Shown: positions 1 through 7,462, counted from the first letter of the stretch. The stretch: DNA of 9,788 nt from an uncultured Cryomorphaceae bacterium (GCA_913049755.1 CAJWXO010000039.1:1-9788), one strand, 5' to 3'. Notes: generated by a model not told the origin, from the letters alone. Numbers and translations: made by a program.

Positions 1-233
1 AGAACGATACAACAGGACCTATATTATTTCGCCAAATTGCTGGAGCTGTAGCAAGACGAATAGCTATTTATTGCCGTCCTAATGATCAATTAATGGCTGG
101 ACAGGAATTTGGGTTCATCAGATTCGGTTCTCGAATGGATATTTTCCTACCTCTTGAGGCTGAGGTTTGCGTAAATATTGGGGATAAACCTAAAGGAGGC
201 GAAACTATTATTGCTCGAGTCAAAAATAACTAG
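1..233 (+). CDS. psd: Phosphatidylserine decarboxylase proenzyme, C-terminal part (5'-truncated by window edge)
   Basis: The open frame begins at base 3 and gives 76 residues before a TAG. It matches the C-terminal part of the short bacterial form of phosphatidylserine decarboxylase, which makes phosphatidylethanolamine at the inner membrane. The diagnostic segment is GFIRFGSRMDIFLP (visible residues 37-50). Family knowledge places self-cleavage between the Gly and Ser of this motif (residues 42-43, bases 126-131), which produces the small alpha subunit with its N-terminal pyruvoyl cofactor. The upstream IAGAVARRI and the final KGGETIIARV also fit the family. About two thirds of the gene lies outside the window. 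The stop codon overlaps the stop of cmk on the other strand. I see no frameshift, and the family assignment is firm. Confidence 0.9.
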   Translation, partial: NDTTGPILFRQIAGAVARRIAIYCRPNDQLMAGQEFGFIRFGSRMDIFLPLEAEVCVNIGDKPKGGETIIARVKNN

Positions 234-913
234 GTATTGATTTTTTCTAAAACCCATGAAGAAACTAATTTAAAAACTTCTTCTGCACTCTTTTCTGAAT
301 TATCTAATACAACTGCATCGGAAGCCCTTTGAAGTGGCGAATCACTTCTAGCCTGATCCTCACTATCCCTTTGAATTAAGTTAGCCTTTACTTCTTCAAA
401 AGAGACATTAAGATTTCCATTAGATCTGAGCTCCAACAGTCGTCGGCTTGTCCGAATATCAGCATCAGCCTGCATAAATATTTTTAAATCGGCATTTGGA
501 AATACCACAGTGCCAATATCTCGACCATCCATTACTGAATCTTTACCAATAGCCATTTTTTGTTGTTGAGCGACCAATTGAGATCGAACTATTGATAAAC
601 TTGATATTTTAGAAACTATATCATTGATTTCCATTGTTCTAATATCTGTTTCCACGATTTCACCATCCAAGAGAGCCAAGTTTTTCCCATCTATAGTTCT
701 TTTAAAATCAATATTTAATAATGGTAAATTTCTCTCAAGCAATTCATCACTAATTTCTTTTTTACTATTTATCCAGCCTTCCCTTAGCACTTTAAGTGCA
801 ACCATTCTGTACATCGCTCCTGTATCAATATATAGAAATCCGTATTGACTTGCCAACCTCTTTGCAAGTGAGCTTTTACCTGTTGATGAATAACCGTCAA
901 TTGCGATAACCAT
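230..913 (-). CDS. cmk: Cytidylate kinase ((d)CMP kinase)
   Basis: The 227-residue product has the usual length for bacterial CMP kinase, which phosphorylates CMP and dCMP with ATP in the cytoplasm and feeds CTP and dCTP pools. The nucleotide-binding P-loop is GYSSTGKSS at residues 7-15. DTGAMYR (30-36) is the conserved segment after the second strand. GRDIGTVVFP (130-139) and the RDSEDQARSDSPL stretch (182-194) supply the arginine- and aspartate-rich CMP-binding and lid region. The start is an ATG 10 bp after porQ, with an AT-rich upstream region and no Shine-Dalgarno, so it is the last gene of the rpmE2-to-cmk operon. Its TAG overlaps the psd stop by 4 bp, leaving no room for a terminator between the two genes. 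CTP is also the cofactor source for the CDP-diacylglycerol route that leads to the Psd substrate, but this link to the neighbour is only suggestive. Confidence 0.95.
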   Translation of the reverse strand: MVIAIDGYSSTGKSSLAKRLASQYGFLYIDTGAMYRMVALKVLREGWINSKKEISDELLERNLPLLNIDFKRTIDGKNLALLDGEIVETDIRTMEINDIVSKISSLSIVRSQLVAQQQKMAIGKDSVMDGRDIGTVVFPNADLKIFMQADADIRTSRRLLELRSNGNLNVSFEEVKANLIQRDSEDQARSDSPLQRASDAVVLDNSEKSAEEVFKLVSSWVLEKINT

Positions 914-923
914 AATTTTATAC

Positions 924-2018
924 TTAGAACTTTCGAATTAGAGAGAATTGATTGACACGACCAGCAACATTGTACAAAGAGCTACCAAACTGAAAATTAT
1001 TTTTTCCTGCTTTAAAAGTAATACCAGTGCTAACTCCAGCGCTAACTCTTCTTGTTGACAAACGATTCTCCATTTGACGACGGAAATCATAACCCAGCTG
1101 CAAGTATAATCTCCCTCCTAACTGAGCCTCAATACTTGGTGTGACATGACGAAATAAATTATTGTACCAAGGAAGGTTAGAGTAAGAAACAATACCCGTA
1201 AGTGGATCTTTTATCAATAATTGAGGATCTAAATATTTCAAATCCCATCTTTGGAGATTACTATAGGTTATATTATATCGAAAAGGGGCATGTTTCAATT
1301 TTTGACTAAATGAAACCTGAAGATTTACAGGAAGTCTTTCACTCTGCAAAGCGAAATATTCAAAATTCCATCCCACATTTCGTAGTAAAATAACAACTTG
1401 TTTTCTCGTTGAATCGCCAGACCATTGAAAAGCATAATCTGTAGATATTGCCTGAGCAGTAAAAGCACCATATGAAACAATAGGGAATTTAATACCTAAT
1501 CCAAATGAGAATTGACCATATTTAGCATTTAATGCCATTCTTGGCATGACTTCTCTCGCAGTAAACGAACCGACTAGTTCCCCCGTTGCATCTCTTTGGT
1601 CAAGCAAGCCACTATGGATATAGTCCACCCCTAGTGAAACAAAAATATTCGAGGGCTTAAGATTAATTCCCCCTTTTTGAGCATTTAATATTCGTTTCTC
1701 ATTCGGTTTAATCTTAAATAATTTTTTAGGAAAGGGCATACCAACAGTCAATGAGCCTTGACGAAGGCCACCTATAGCGGCCTGAGAAGTTATTGACCAT
1801 TCACCCATTTGGGATTCACTGAGACATGCAGGATTTAGTGCTGAAAAAGAAACATCACCAGGATGAGCGGATGAAATTGAACCGAGAGCCAATAATCTTG
1901 CTGAACCAAAATTTTCAAGTATTGAAAAACTAGATCTCAGCGACAATTGAGAATATAATGGACCGGACAAAAGAAAATAAAGAAGAAAATTTATTTTGAA
2001 TGCAACTCCGAATTTCAT
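924..2018 (-). CDS. porQ: Type IX secretion system protein PorQ
   Basis: The 364-residue product starts with a signal peptide (hydrophobic FLLYFLLSG near residues 11-19, likely cleavage after LYS, before Gln24). It continues with the PorQ-type segment FSILENFGSARLLALG (31-46), followed by VSFSALNPACL (56-66). The rest consists of alternating strands with many aromatic and glycine residues, ending in Phe, as expected for an outer-membrane beta-barrel. In Porphyromonas, PorQ belongs to the attachment complex with PorU, PorV and PorZ that receives type IX substrates and anchors them at the surface. The gene sits between lon (9-bp gap) and cmk (10-bp gap). From memory, the porQ-cmk pairing recurs in Bacteroidota; I could not verify this here. 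The alternative is another barrel of the PorV/PorP/PorQ type, but the N-terminal segment and the neighbour favour PorQ. Confidence 0.85.
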   Translation of the reverse strand: MKFGVAFKINFLLYFLLSGPLYSQLSLRSSFSILENFGSARLLALGSISSAHPGDVSFSALNPACLSESQMGEWSITSQAAIGGLRQGSLTVGMPFPKKLFKIKPNEKRILNAQKGGINLKPSNIFVSLGVDYIHSGLLDQRDATGELVGSFTAREVMPRMALNAKYGQFSFGLGIKFPIVSYGAFTAQAISTDYAFQWSGDSTRKQVVILLRNVGWNFEYFALQSERLPVNLQVSFSQKLKHAPFRYNITYSNLQRWDLKYLDPQLLIKDPLTGIVSYSNLPWYNNLFRHVTPSIEAQLGGRLYLQLGYDFRRQMENRLSTRRVSAGVSTGITFKAGKNNFQFGSSLYNVAGRVNQFSLIRKF

Positions 2019-2027
2019 CGGACCAAG

Positions 2028-4463
2028 TTAGTTCTTCATTGGTAATTCTTTAGCACTTTTCACTTTCTGATTTAGTACCGCCATGCTTACTACCTCCTCC
2101 ATACTGGCAACATAGCTAAAACTCATACCTGAAAGATACTTCGTGGGAATTTCAAGAACATCTTTTTTATTTGCTTCTGACAAAATAATATTAATTATTC
2201 CTGATCGCTTTGCCGCAAGCAATTTCTCTCTAATTCCACCTACAGGAAGAACTTTTCCTCTAAGTGTGATTTCTCCACTTAACGCAAGTCTATTCTTTAC
2301 TTTTCTTTGAGTAAATAGAGAAGTCAGTGCTGTAAGTAATGCTATTCCAGCAGATGGACCATCTTTTGGTATTGCTCCTTCTGGAACATGGATATGAACA
2401 TCATACTTTGTGAACAAATCATTGTCAAGATTATATTTATCAGAATTCCCCTTGAGATAAGCCATTGCAATGGATGCCGATTCTTTCATTACATCTCCTA
2501 GGTTCCCGGTAATACTAAGCTTCCCACTACCTAAAGAAATACTGGTTTCAATAAATAAAATGTCTCCACCTACTGGCGTCCAGGCTAGACCTGTAACAAC
2601 ACCCGCAATATCATTTCCCTGATATATATCCCTATCAAATCTTGGAGTCCCCATTATTTCCAAAAGATTCTTACTAGTCATATTAGAAGGGAATTCTTTT
2701 TCTTCAGCTTTTGACAAAGCTGCTTTCCTTGCCAATTTTGCTAACTCTCGATTCAGATTTCTAACTCCCGATTCACGGGTATACTTGTCAATAAGCCCAA
2801 TCATTTCTGACTTACCAATTTTTATAGCATTTTTATCCAGCCCATGTTCTTCAAGCTGCTTTGGGAGTAAGTATTTCTTTCCTATCTGCTCTTTTTCTTC
2901 CAAGGTGTATCCATTCACCTCAATAAGTTCCATTCTATCTCTTAAAGCCGGCTGTACCGTGGAAATCGTATTTGCAGTAGCAATAAAAAGGACTTTTGAA
3001 AGATCATATCCCATTTCAAGAAAATTATCATAAAAAGTTTTGTTTTGTTCTGGGTCTAAGACCTCCAATAATGCACTTGATGGATCCCCCTGAGCTCCAA
3101 AACCTAGTTTATCTATTTCATCTAAAACAAAAACCGGGTTTGATGATCCTGATTTTTTTATTAACTGCAGAATACGTCCTGCCATCGCCCCTATATATGT
3201 TTTTCTATGTCCCCTTATCTCGGATTCGTCTCTTAATCCACCTAGTGACATTCTCACATAATCCCGGCCCAAAGCTTCAGCAACAGATTTGCCAAGTGAA
3301 GTTTTTCCAACTCCTGGAGGACCATATAAACATAGGATTGGGCTCCGCATATCATCTTTTAACTTTAAAACCGCAAGATGTTCCAGTAACCTCTCTTTAA
3401 CCTTATCTAATCCAAAATGATCTCGATCTAATACTCTTCTTGCCTTGCTTAATTTAATTGGTTGAGAGGTTAATTTATTCCATGGCAAATCCAAAATAAA
3501 TTCAAGGTAGTTCCTTTGAATACCAAAGTCTGGAACTTGGGGATTCATTCTTTGGAGGCGCTGGATTTCTTTATCAAATTGTTTTGCAGCTGCATCCGGC
3601 CAATCCATTTTTGAAGCCCGGTCGCGCATTAGCTGAATTTCTGCTTCATTACTGACGCCTCCCAGTTCTTCTTGAATTGTCTTCATTTGCTGTTGAAGAA
3701 AATATTCTCTTTGTTGTTGGTCAAACTCGGTACGCACGCGATTTGCAATATCATTTTTTACCTCAAGCAAATGTTTTTCATAGCTAAGGTGCTTTAAAAC
3801 AGCATTAGTACGTTTACTAATATCATTTTCCTCGAGAATAGCTTGTTTTTTTTCAACATCAAGATTCATATTACTTGCAATAAAATGTATCAAAAAGGTA
3901 TCTGATTCAATATTTTTTACAGCAATTTGAGCTTCAGTAGGAATGTTTGGAGATTCCTGTATTATCTCCATTGCCATTTCTCGTATATGTTGAATTAGAG
4001 CGCGAAATTCGGTGCTATCGGAAGCTTTAATATCATTTAGATATTCAACTTTAGCTTTAAGGAAAGGCTCTTCACTTATAACTTCAATAATTCGAAATCT
4101 TCTTTTCCCCTGAAGAATAGCCGTGATATTTCCATCTGGCATTTTAAATGACTTTACCATCTGAACTAAAGTTCCAACAGAATGCAAATGCTCCCCATTC
4201 GGGGTCTCTGTATCCGGATCTTTTTGAGCTAAAACACCAAATAATTTTTTTCCTTTTTGCGCTCCCTGGACAAGCTTAATACTTTTATCTCGCCCTGCAG
4301 TAATAGGAGATACAACTCCAGGGAACTGAACTGTATTTCTTAACGGAAGCAATGATATCTCCTCAAGCAGATCACTATCAGGGATGCTATTGTCTTCTTC
4401 GTTAGTGATCAGCGGAATAAAGTCGGTCTCTTCTGAAAGTAGAGAAAATGCAGTTCTTTCCAT
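2028..4463 (-). CDS. lon: ATP-dependent Lon protease (endopeptidase La)
   Basis: The 811-residue product is a full-length LonA, the cytoplasmic hexameric protease that degrades misfolded and selected regulatory proteins. Domains in order: the N-terminal substrate-recognition domain from about residue 35 (EISLLPLRNTVQFPG), a coiled-coil linker around 225-300, the AAA+ module with Walker A GPPGVGKTS (381-389) and Walker B VFVLDEID (444-451), and the C-terminal peptidase domain. The catalytic dyad is intact: Ser704 in PKDGPSAG (699-706) and Lys747 in VGGIREK (741-747). Their spacing of 43 residues equals that of E. coli Lon (679 and 722). The ATG start lies 8 bp after the GlmU-like gene and has no Shine-Dalgarno. 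No HrcA/CIRCE-like or other heat-shock site was seen upstream, so its expression may depend on the rpmE2 promoter. The low-complexity N-terminal extension of about 33 residues is common in Bacteroidota. Confidence 0.98.
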   Translation of the reverse strand: MERTAFSLLSEETDFIPLITNEEDNSIPDSDLLEEISLLPLRNTVQFPGVVSPITAGRDKSIKLVQGAQKGKKLFGVLAQKDPDTETPNGEHLHSVGTLVQMVKSFKMPDGNITAILQGKRRFRIIEVISEEPFLKAKVEYLNDIKASDSTEFRALIQHIREMAMEIIQESPNIPTEAQIAVKNIESDTFLIHFIASNMNLDVEKKQAILEENDISKRTNAVLKHLSYEKHLLEVKNDIANRVRTEFDQQQREYFLQQQMKTIQEELGGVSNEAEIQLMRDRASKMDWPDAAAKQFDKEIQRLQRMNPQVPDFGIQRNYLEFILDLPWNKLTSQPIKLSKARRVLDRDHFGLDKVKERLLEHLAVLKLKDDMRSPILCLYGPPGVGKTSLGKSVAEALGRDYVRMSLGGLRDESEIRGHRKTYIGAMAGRILQLIKKSGSSNPVFVLDEIDKLGFGAQGDPSSALLEVLDPEQNKTFYDNFLEMGYDLSKVLFIATANTISTVQPALRDRMELIEVNGYTLEEKEQIGKKYLLPKQLEEHGLDKNAIKIGKSEMIGLIDKYTRESGVRNLNRELAKLARKAALSKAEEKEFPSNMTSKNLLEIMGTPRFDRDIYQGNDIAGVVTGLAWTPVGGDILFIETSISLGSGKLSITGNLGDVMKESASIAMAYLKGNSDKYNLDNDLFTKYDVHIHVPEGAIPKDGPSAGIALLTALTSLFTQRKVKNRLALSGEITLRGKVLPVGGIREKLLAAKRSGIINIILSEANKKDVLEIPTKYLSGMSFSYVASMEEVVSMAVLNQKVKSAKELPMKN

Positions 4464-4471
4464 AGAAGACT

Positions 4472-5626
4472 TTATTTGGCAAGAGCCATGCCACCTCGCA
4501 ATTCTGACGTTTGGTCGTGAACAGCTGACAAGATGTCTGATTCTATTTCGTCCATAACCAATCCTCTTCGAAACATTACTCTCTCTGCAGTTGCAATGGC
4601 TTTATCAATTGAATATTCCGAATATCCCTGGGGGCCACCCCATGAAAAATCAGGTATATAATTCCGTGGGAAACCAGAACCAAAAATATTACAAGAGACA
4701 CCAGCAACCGTCCCAGTATTAAATGATGTATTTATTGCACATTTACTATGGTCTGCCATAATTAATCCACAAAATTGAAGCCCTGTTGATTCAAACCTTC
4801 CTGAGTCATAAGAATACAATTTAACATCATCATAATTGTTCTTCAAATTTGAATTACTCGATCCTGCTCCAATATTACACCATTGACCTAATACTGCATT
4901 ACCTAAAAATCCGTCATGACCTTTATTTGAGAAACCCCAAATGACGGAGTTATTTATTTCACCGCCTACCTTACAAAATGGCCCTACAGTAGTAGCACCA
5001 TATATTTTTGTTCCCAATTTTAATTTACTTGACTCTCCAAGAGCAAAACCTCCTCGAATCATCGAACCCTCCATAACCTCACTACCTTGAGCTAAATATA
5101 TTGGACCATCGGAAGAGTTTAATATTGCCCCTTCCACCGTAGCTCCTTTTTCCAAAAAAACTCTTTTACCAAAAACTTTATTTGAATCTGGTATTGGTTC
5201 ACTTTCACGTCCAAGAGTCAAAAGATCAAAGTCAGAGTCTAATTCCTTTTTGTTCCATGAAAAAATATTCTCTGGCCGTTTTATTATTTGATAACTACCA
5301 TCAAAATAAATTATAATCTCCCCATTCCTGTGAGCTAACCACTCCAACCCTGACATTAGACATTCACCATTTTTAAGCAATTTTATAGCTTCCACTAAAT
5401 CAGGGGTTGGCAAAAGTCCTCCACGTATGTGAAGGTCCCCTGCTTGTAAGGGGAATTTTTTTCTTAGATGCTCTGCAGTTGCAAATGATATATTTTTCGT
5501 ATCAAAAACTCTAGCCCATTTTTCAGAGATAGTCAGGATCCCAACTCTCAAGTCAGAAACAGGCCTAGTTAAAGTTAGCGGCTTGAGAGAATTATGTTCG
5601 GGTCCGTCGTGGAAAACTATATCCAT
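4472..5626 (-). CDS. GlmU-like nucleotidyltransferase / left-handed beta-helix acyltransferase (Bacteroidota type)
   Basis: The 384-residue product resembles the alternative GlmU family of Bacteroidota (TIGR03991 by recollection), proposed to join N-acetylglucosamine-1-phosphate uridylyltransfer with glucosamine-1-phosphate N-acetylation and so supply UDP-GlcNAc. The N-terminal domain opens MDIVFHDGPEHNSLKPLT. It conserves LTRPVSDLRVGILTISEKW (19-37) but lacks the canonical LAAGxGTRM pyrophosphorylase signature. A hexapeptide-repeat beta-helix follows from about 150 to 320, with repeat-like turns such as VFGKRVFLEKGATVEGAIL. GHDGFLGNAVLGQWCNIGAG (236-255) aligns with [20 protein letters not shown] of E. 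coli GlmU, so His237 would match its catalytic histidine (His363). The protein is about 70 residues shorter than classical GlmU. It lies 18 bp after rpmE2 and 8 bp before lon. Whether the N-terminal domain is active is unknown, so the sugar substrate is inferred. Confidence 0.8.
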   Translation of the reverse strand: MDIVFHDGPEHNSLKPLTLTRPVSDLRVGILTISEKWARVFDTKNISFATAEHLRKKFPLQAGDLHIRGGLLPTPDLVEAIKLLKNGECLMSGLEWLAHRNGEIIIYFDGSYQIIKRPENIFSWNKKELDSDFDLLTLGRESEPIPDSNKVFGKRVFLEKGATVEGAILNSSDGPIYLAQGSEVMEGSMIRGGFALGESSKLKLGTKIYGATTVGPFCKVGGEINNSVIWGFSNKGHDGFLGNAVLGQWCNIGAGSSNSNLKNNYDDVKLYSYDSGRFESTGLQFCGLIMADHSKCAINTSFNTGTVAGVSCNIFGSGFPRNYIPDFSWGGPQGYSEYSIDKAIATAERVMFRRGLVMDEIESDILSAVHDQTSELRGGMALAK

Positions 5627-5644
5627 GAACCGAATTTAAGTCAA

Positions 5645-5896
5645 TTACTTGGAGAATTTGGCGTAACGGTTACGGAATTTGTCAACTCGACCCGCAGTAT
5701 CCAATAACTTTTGCTTTCCAGTGTAGTAAGGATGGGAGTATGATGATACTTCCATTTTAACAAGTGGGTATTCTTTTCCATCAACTTTTAAAGTTTCTCT
5801 TGATGGTGCGCAACTTCTTATGACAGTTACATCGCCAGTACTCATATCTTTGAAAGCACATTGGCGGTAGTTTGTTGGGTGAATTCCTTCTTTCAT
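5645..5896 (-). CDS. rpmE2: 50S ribosomal protein L31, type B
   Basis: The 83-residue protein is bL31 of the zinc-free (type B) class, which bridges the large and small ribosomal subunits at the central protuberance. The hallmark is SSYSHPYYTG (51-60), followed by DTAGRVDKFRNRY (66-78). Only two cysteines are present (Cys13, Cys29) and no CxC/CxxC pair, so the four-cysteine zinc site of type A L31 is absent. The start MKEGIHPTNY is standard for the family. It is the first gene of the five-gene minus-strand operon. A promoter with a perfect -7 box lies about 55 bp upstream, and the predicted leader can fold into a hairpin. In many bacteria type B L31 replaces the zinc form under zinc limitation through Zur; no Zur-like palindrome stands out here, so it may be the constitutive copy. 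Confidence 0.97.
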   Translation of the reverse strand: MKEGIHPTNYRQCAFKDMSTGDVTVIRSCAPSRETLKVDGKEYPLVKMEVSSYSHPYYTGKQKLLDTAGRVDKFRNRYAKFSK

Positions 5897-5950
5897 CGCT
5901 TGATAATTTTAATTAAACCGAGGTTTGGCCCGATTTCCTTTAGCGGACCG
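5897..5950 (-). promoter_or_regulatory. Predicted 5' leader of the rpmE2 operon mRNA with a small hairpin
   Basis: Read on the minus strand, GGTCCG (5949-5944) can pair with CGGGCC (5932-5927) in six pairs including one G-U, around an 11-nt loop. Further downstream is the near-palindrome AAACC-TC-GGTTT (5926-5915). The start codon follows after an AT-rich, hairpin-free stretch. No U-tract follows, so this is not an intrinsic terminator. Ribosomal protein L31 leaders are known in several other phyla, so an autoregulatory role is conceivable. The predicted start of transcription falls at about 5945-5948, so the outer base pairs may be trimmed. Confidence 0.3.
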
Positions 5951-5981
5951 CAAAGATACTTAGATTAAGTGAAACAACAAT
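5951..5981 (-). promoter_or_regulatory. Bacteroidetes-type promoter of the rpmE2-glmU-like-lon-porQ-cmk operon
   Basis: The minus strand carries TATCTTTG (5958-5951), a perfect match to the TAnnTTTG -7 box of the Bacteroidetes primary sigma factor. Exactly 19 bp upstream is TTG (5980-5978, ATTG as a four-base box), matching the -33 element TTTG/TTG. Transcription would start near 5945-5948 and leave a leader of about 50 nt before rpmE2. The -33 element lies inside codon 4 of the divergent lipoprotein gene. No other box of this quality was seen at the start of any gene inside the operon. Confidence 0.75.
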
Positions 5982-7462
5982 TAAAACTCTACTCCCTTTT
6001 TATTCTCATTGCAGCTGGACTTATAACCTATTCATGCCAGCCAGATTACCAAACAGCTTCTGACCCAATGAATATTACGTTTTCACAGGATACCATTTAC
6101 TTAGACACTTTATTTAGCTCAGTCGGAAGCTCAACTAGAAGCTTTACTATCCGCAACACGAGCAATAAGAATATATTAATAGATAAAATAGCATTAGGCA
6201 GAGGTGAAGAAAGTCCATTTCGGATTAATGTCAATGGGATTAGTGGCGAAGAAATAAAAAATGTAATATTACCTGCTCTCGATAGCCTATGGGTATTCGT
6301 TGAGCTAACTGCTCCAGCAGGTGGTTTAGAGATGATATGGACCGACTCTATTGTCGTAAGTAATAAAGGTCATATAAATGATGTAAAATTAATTTCTTTA
6401 GCACTTGATGCACACTTTTACTTTCCAAATAAAATTATTACAATTAAACAAAACCCTCCATATTCGGATATAATAATTCCTTATTCTATTCTTCCCAAAA
6501 ATGCAATTTGGTCAAATGATAAGCCTCATGTCGTTTATGGTTATGCAATTATTGACAGCGGGGGGACATTAGATATTCTCTCGGAAACAAAAGTTCATTT
6601 TCACTCACGATCTGGTTTGTGGGTTTCATCAGGAGGTGAATTAAAAATTGATGAAGCAAACATTGGGAGCTATTCGAACCCAACAATCCTAGAGGGTGAT
6701 CGCTTAGAGCCATTTTATAGCAATATTGCTGGACAATGGGGAGGCTTAGTTGGAGGCATATTCATTCAAAGAGGAGGGAAAGCAAGTATTAACAACACAT
6801 GGATAAAAAATGGAACAACGGGAATTCGATGTGATTCGGTAGGTGAATTAGAAGAAAGAAATCTCGTTATAAAAAACTCAAGAATTACTGACTTTAGCAG
6901 GGTCAGCATATACAGTGGATTTGGAAATATTGAGATGGAGAATGTTGTTGTTGCGAATGCTGGACTTTATGGGCTTTATTGCCTTGGAGGAAGGGCATTT
7001 ATTGACCATTCTACTTTTATAAATGAATTTCCAGCAGCTCGCTCTACACCTATGGTTGGATTATTTAACCGTTATGAGGATGGCGATGGGCAATACAGAT
7101 ATCGAGATTTAAGAGAAGCTTATTTTGGCAACTGCATTATATCTGGCAGTAAAGAATCAGAGCTTGGATTTGACTTTGACCTAGACGCAACTTTCAATTA
7201 TCAAATTCAAGGTTGCTTAATTAAGATTAAGCCAAATCCTTCTGCTGCAAATTATGATTTAACAAACACCAGTTATTTCTATCAATGCGTCTTTAATGAG
7301 GACCCATCATTTATGCTTCCGGCATCCTACAATTATGAATTAGATTCTTCGTCAAAAGCAATTGACATCGGACTTTCAGGACCAGCAGAACGGGTTCCTT
7401 ATGATGCTCAAAAGAAATATAGAATAATAGGTCCTGATGCTGGAGCCCTTCAGAAAAATTAG
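5969..7462 (+). CDS. Lipoprotein with Ig-like N-terminal region and predicted right-handed beta-helix
   Basis: The 497-residue product begins with a lipoprotein signal peptide: hydrophobic LYSLFILIAAGLIT, then YSC with Cys23 as the likely lipidated residue. The start is GTG. An in-frame TAA lies directly before it, and the next in-frame ATG (residue 34) would lose the signal, so GTG is required. Residues 36-150 read as a beta-sandwich (LFSSVGSSTRSFTIRNTSNKN, 48-68). From about 180 to 470 come short strand-turn repeats rich in Gly, Asn and Ile (GLWVSSGGELKIDEANIGSY, GGIFIQRGGKASINNTWI), the pattern of right-handed parallel beta-helix proteins. The end, SKAIDIGLSG then YRIIGPDAGALQ, resembles the closing motif of surface beta-helix proteins. 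CQPDY after cleavage only weakly resembles the Bacteroidota lipoprotein export signal. Polysaccharide binding or cleavage is possible, but no catalytic residues are identifiable. It diverges from rpmE2. Confidence 0.8.
   Translation: MKQQLKLYSLFILIAAGLITYSCQPDYQTASDPMNITFSQDTIYLDTLFSSVGSSTRSFTIRNTSNKNILIDKIALGRGEESPFRINVNGISGEEIKNVILPALDSLWVFVELTAPAGGLEMIWTDSIVVSNKGHINDVKLISLALDAHFYFPNKIITIKQNPPYSDIIIPYSILPKNAIWSNDKPHVVYGYAIIDSGGTLDILSETKVHFHSRSGLWVSSGGELKIDEANIGSYSNPTILEGDRLEPFYSNIAGQWGGLVGGIFIQRGGKASINNTWIKNGTTGIRCDSVGELEERNLVIKNSRITDFSRVSIYSGFGNIEMENVVVANAGLYGLYCLGGRAFIDHSTFINEFPAARSTPMVGLFNRYEDGDGQYRYRDLREAYFGNCIISGSKESELGFDFDLDATFNYQIQGCLIKIKPNPSAANYDLTNTSYFYQCVFNEDPSFMLPASYNYELDSSSKAIDIGLSGPAERVPYDAQKKYRIIGPDAGALQKN

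Noticed and set aside
624..848. 74-codon open frame on the plus strand inside cmk
   Set aside because: It is low-complexity (Ser, Ile and Leu rich) and antisense to conserved cmk sequence, so it is a shadow.
2996..3400. 134-codon open frame on the plus strand inside lon
   Set aside because: It is antisense to the Walker A/B region of lon and shows no recognisable motif or promoter.
5915..5926. Inverted repeat AAACC-GA-GGTTT between rpmE2 and the lipoprotein gene, considered as an operator or terminator
   Set aside because: The loop is only two bases, there is no T-tract, and it does not match a repressor site I know. It is mentioned only as part of the leader.
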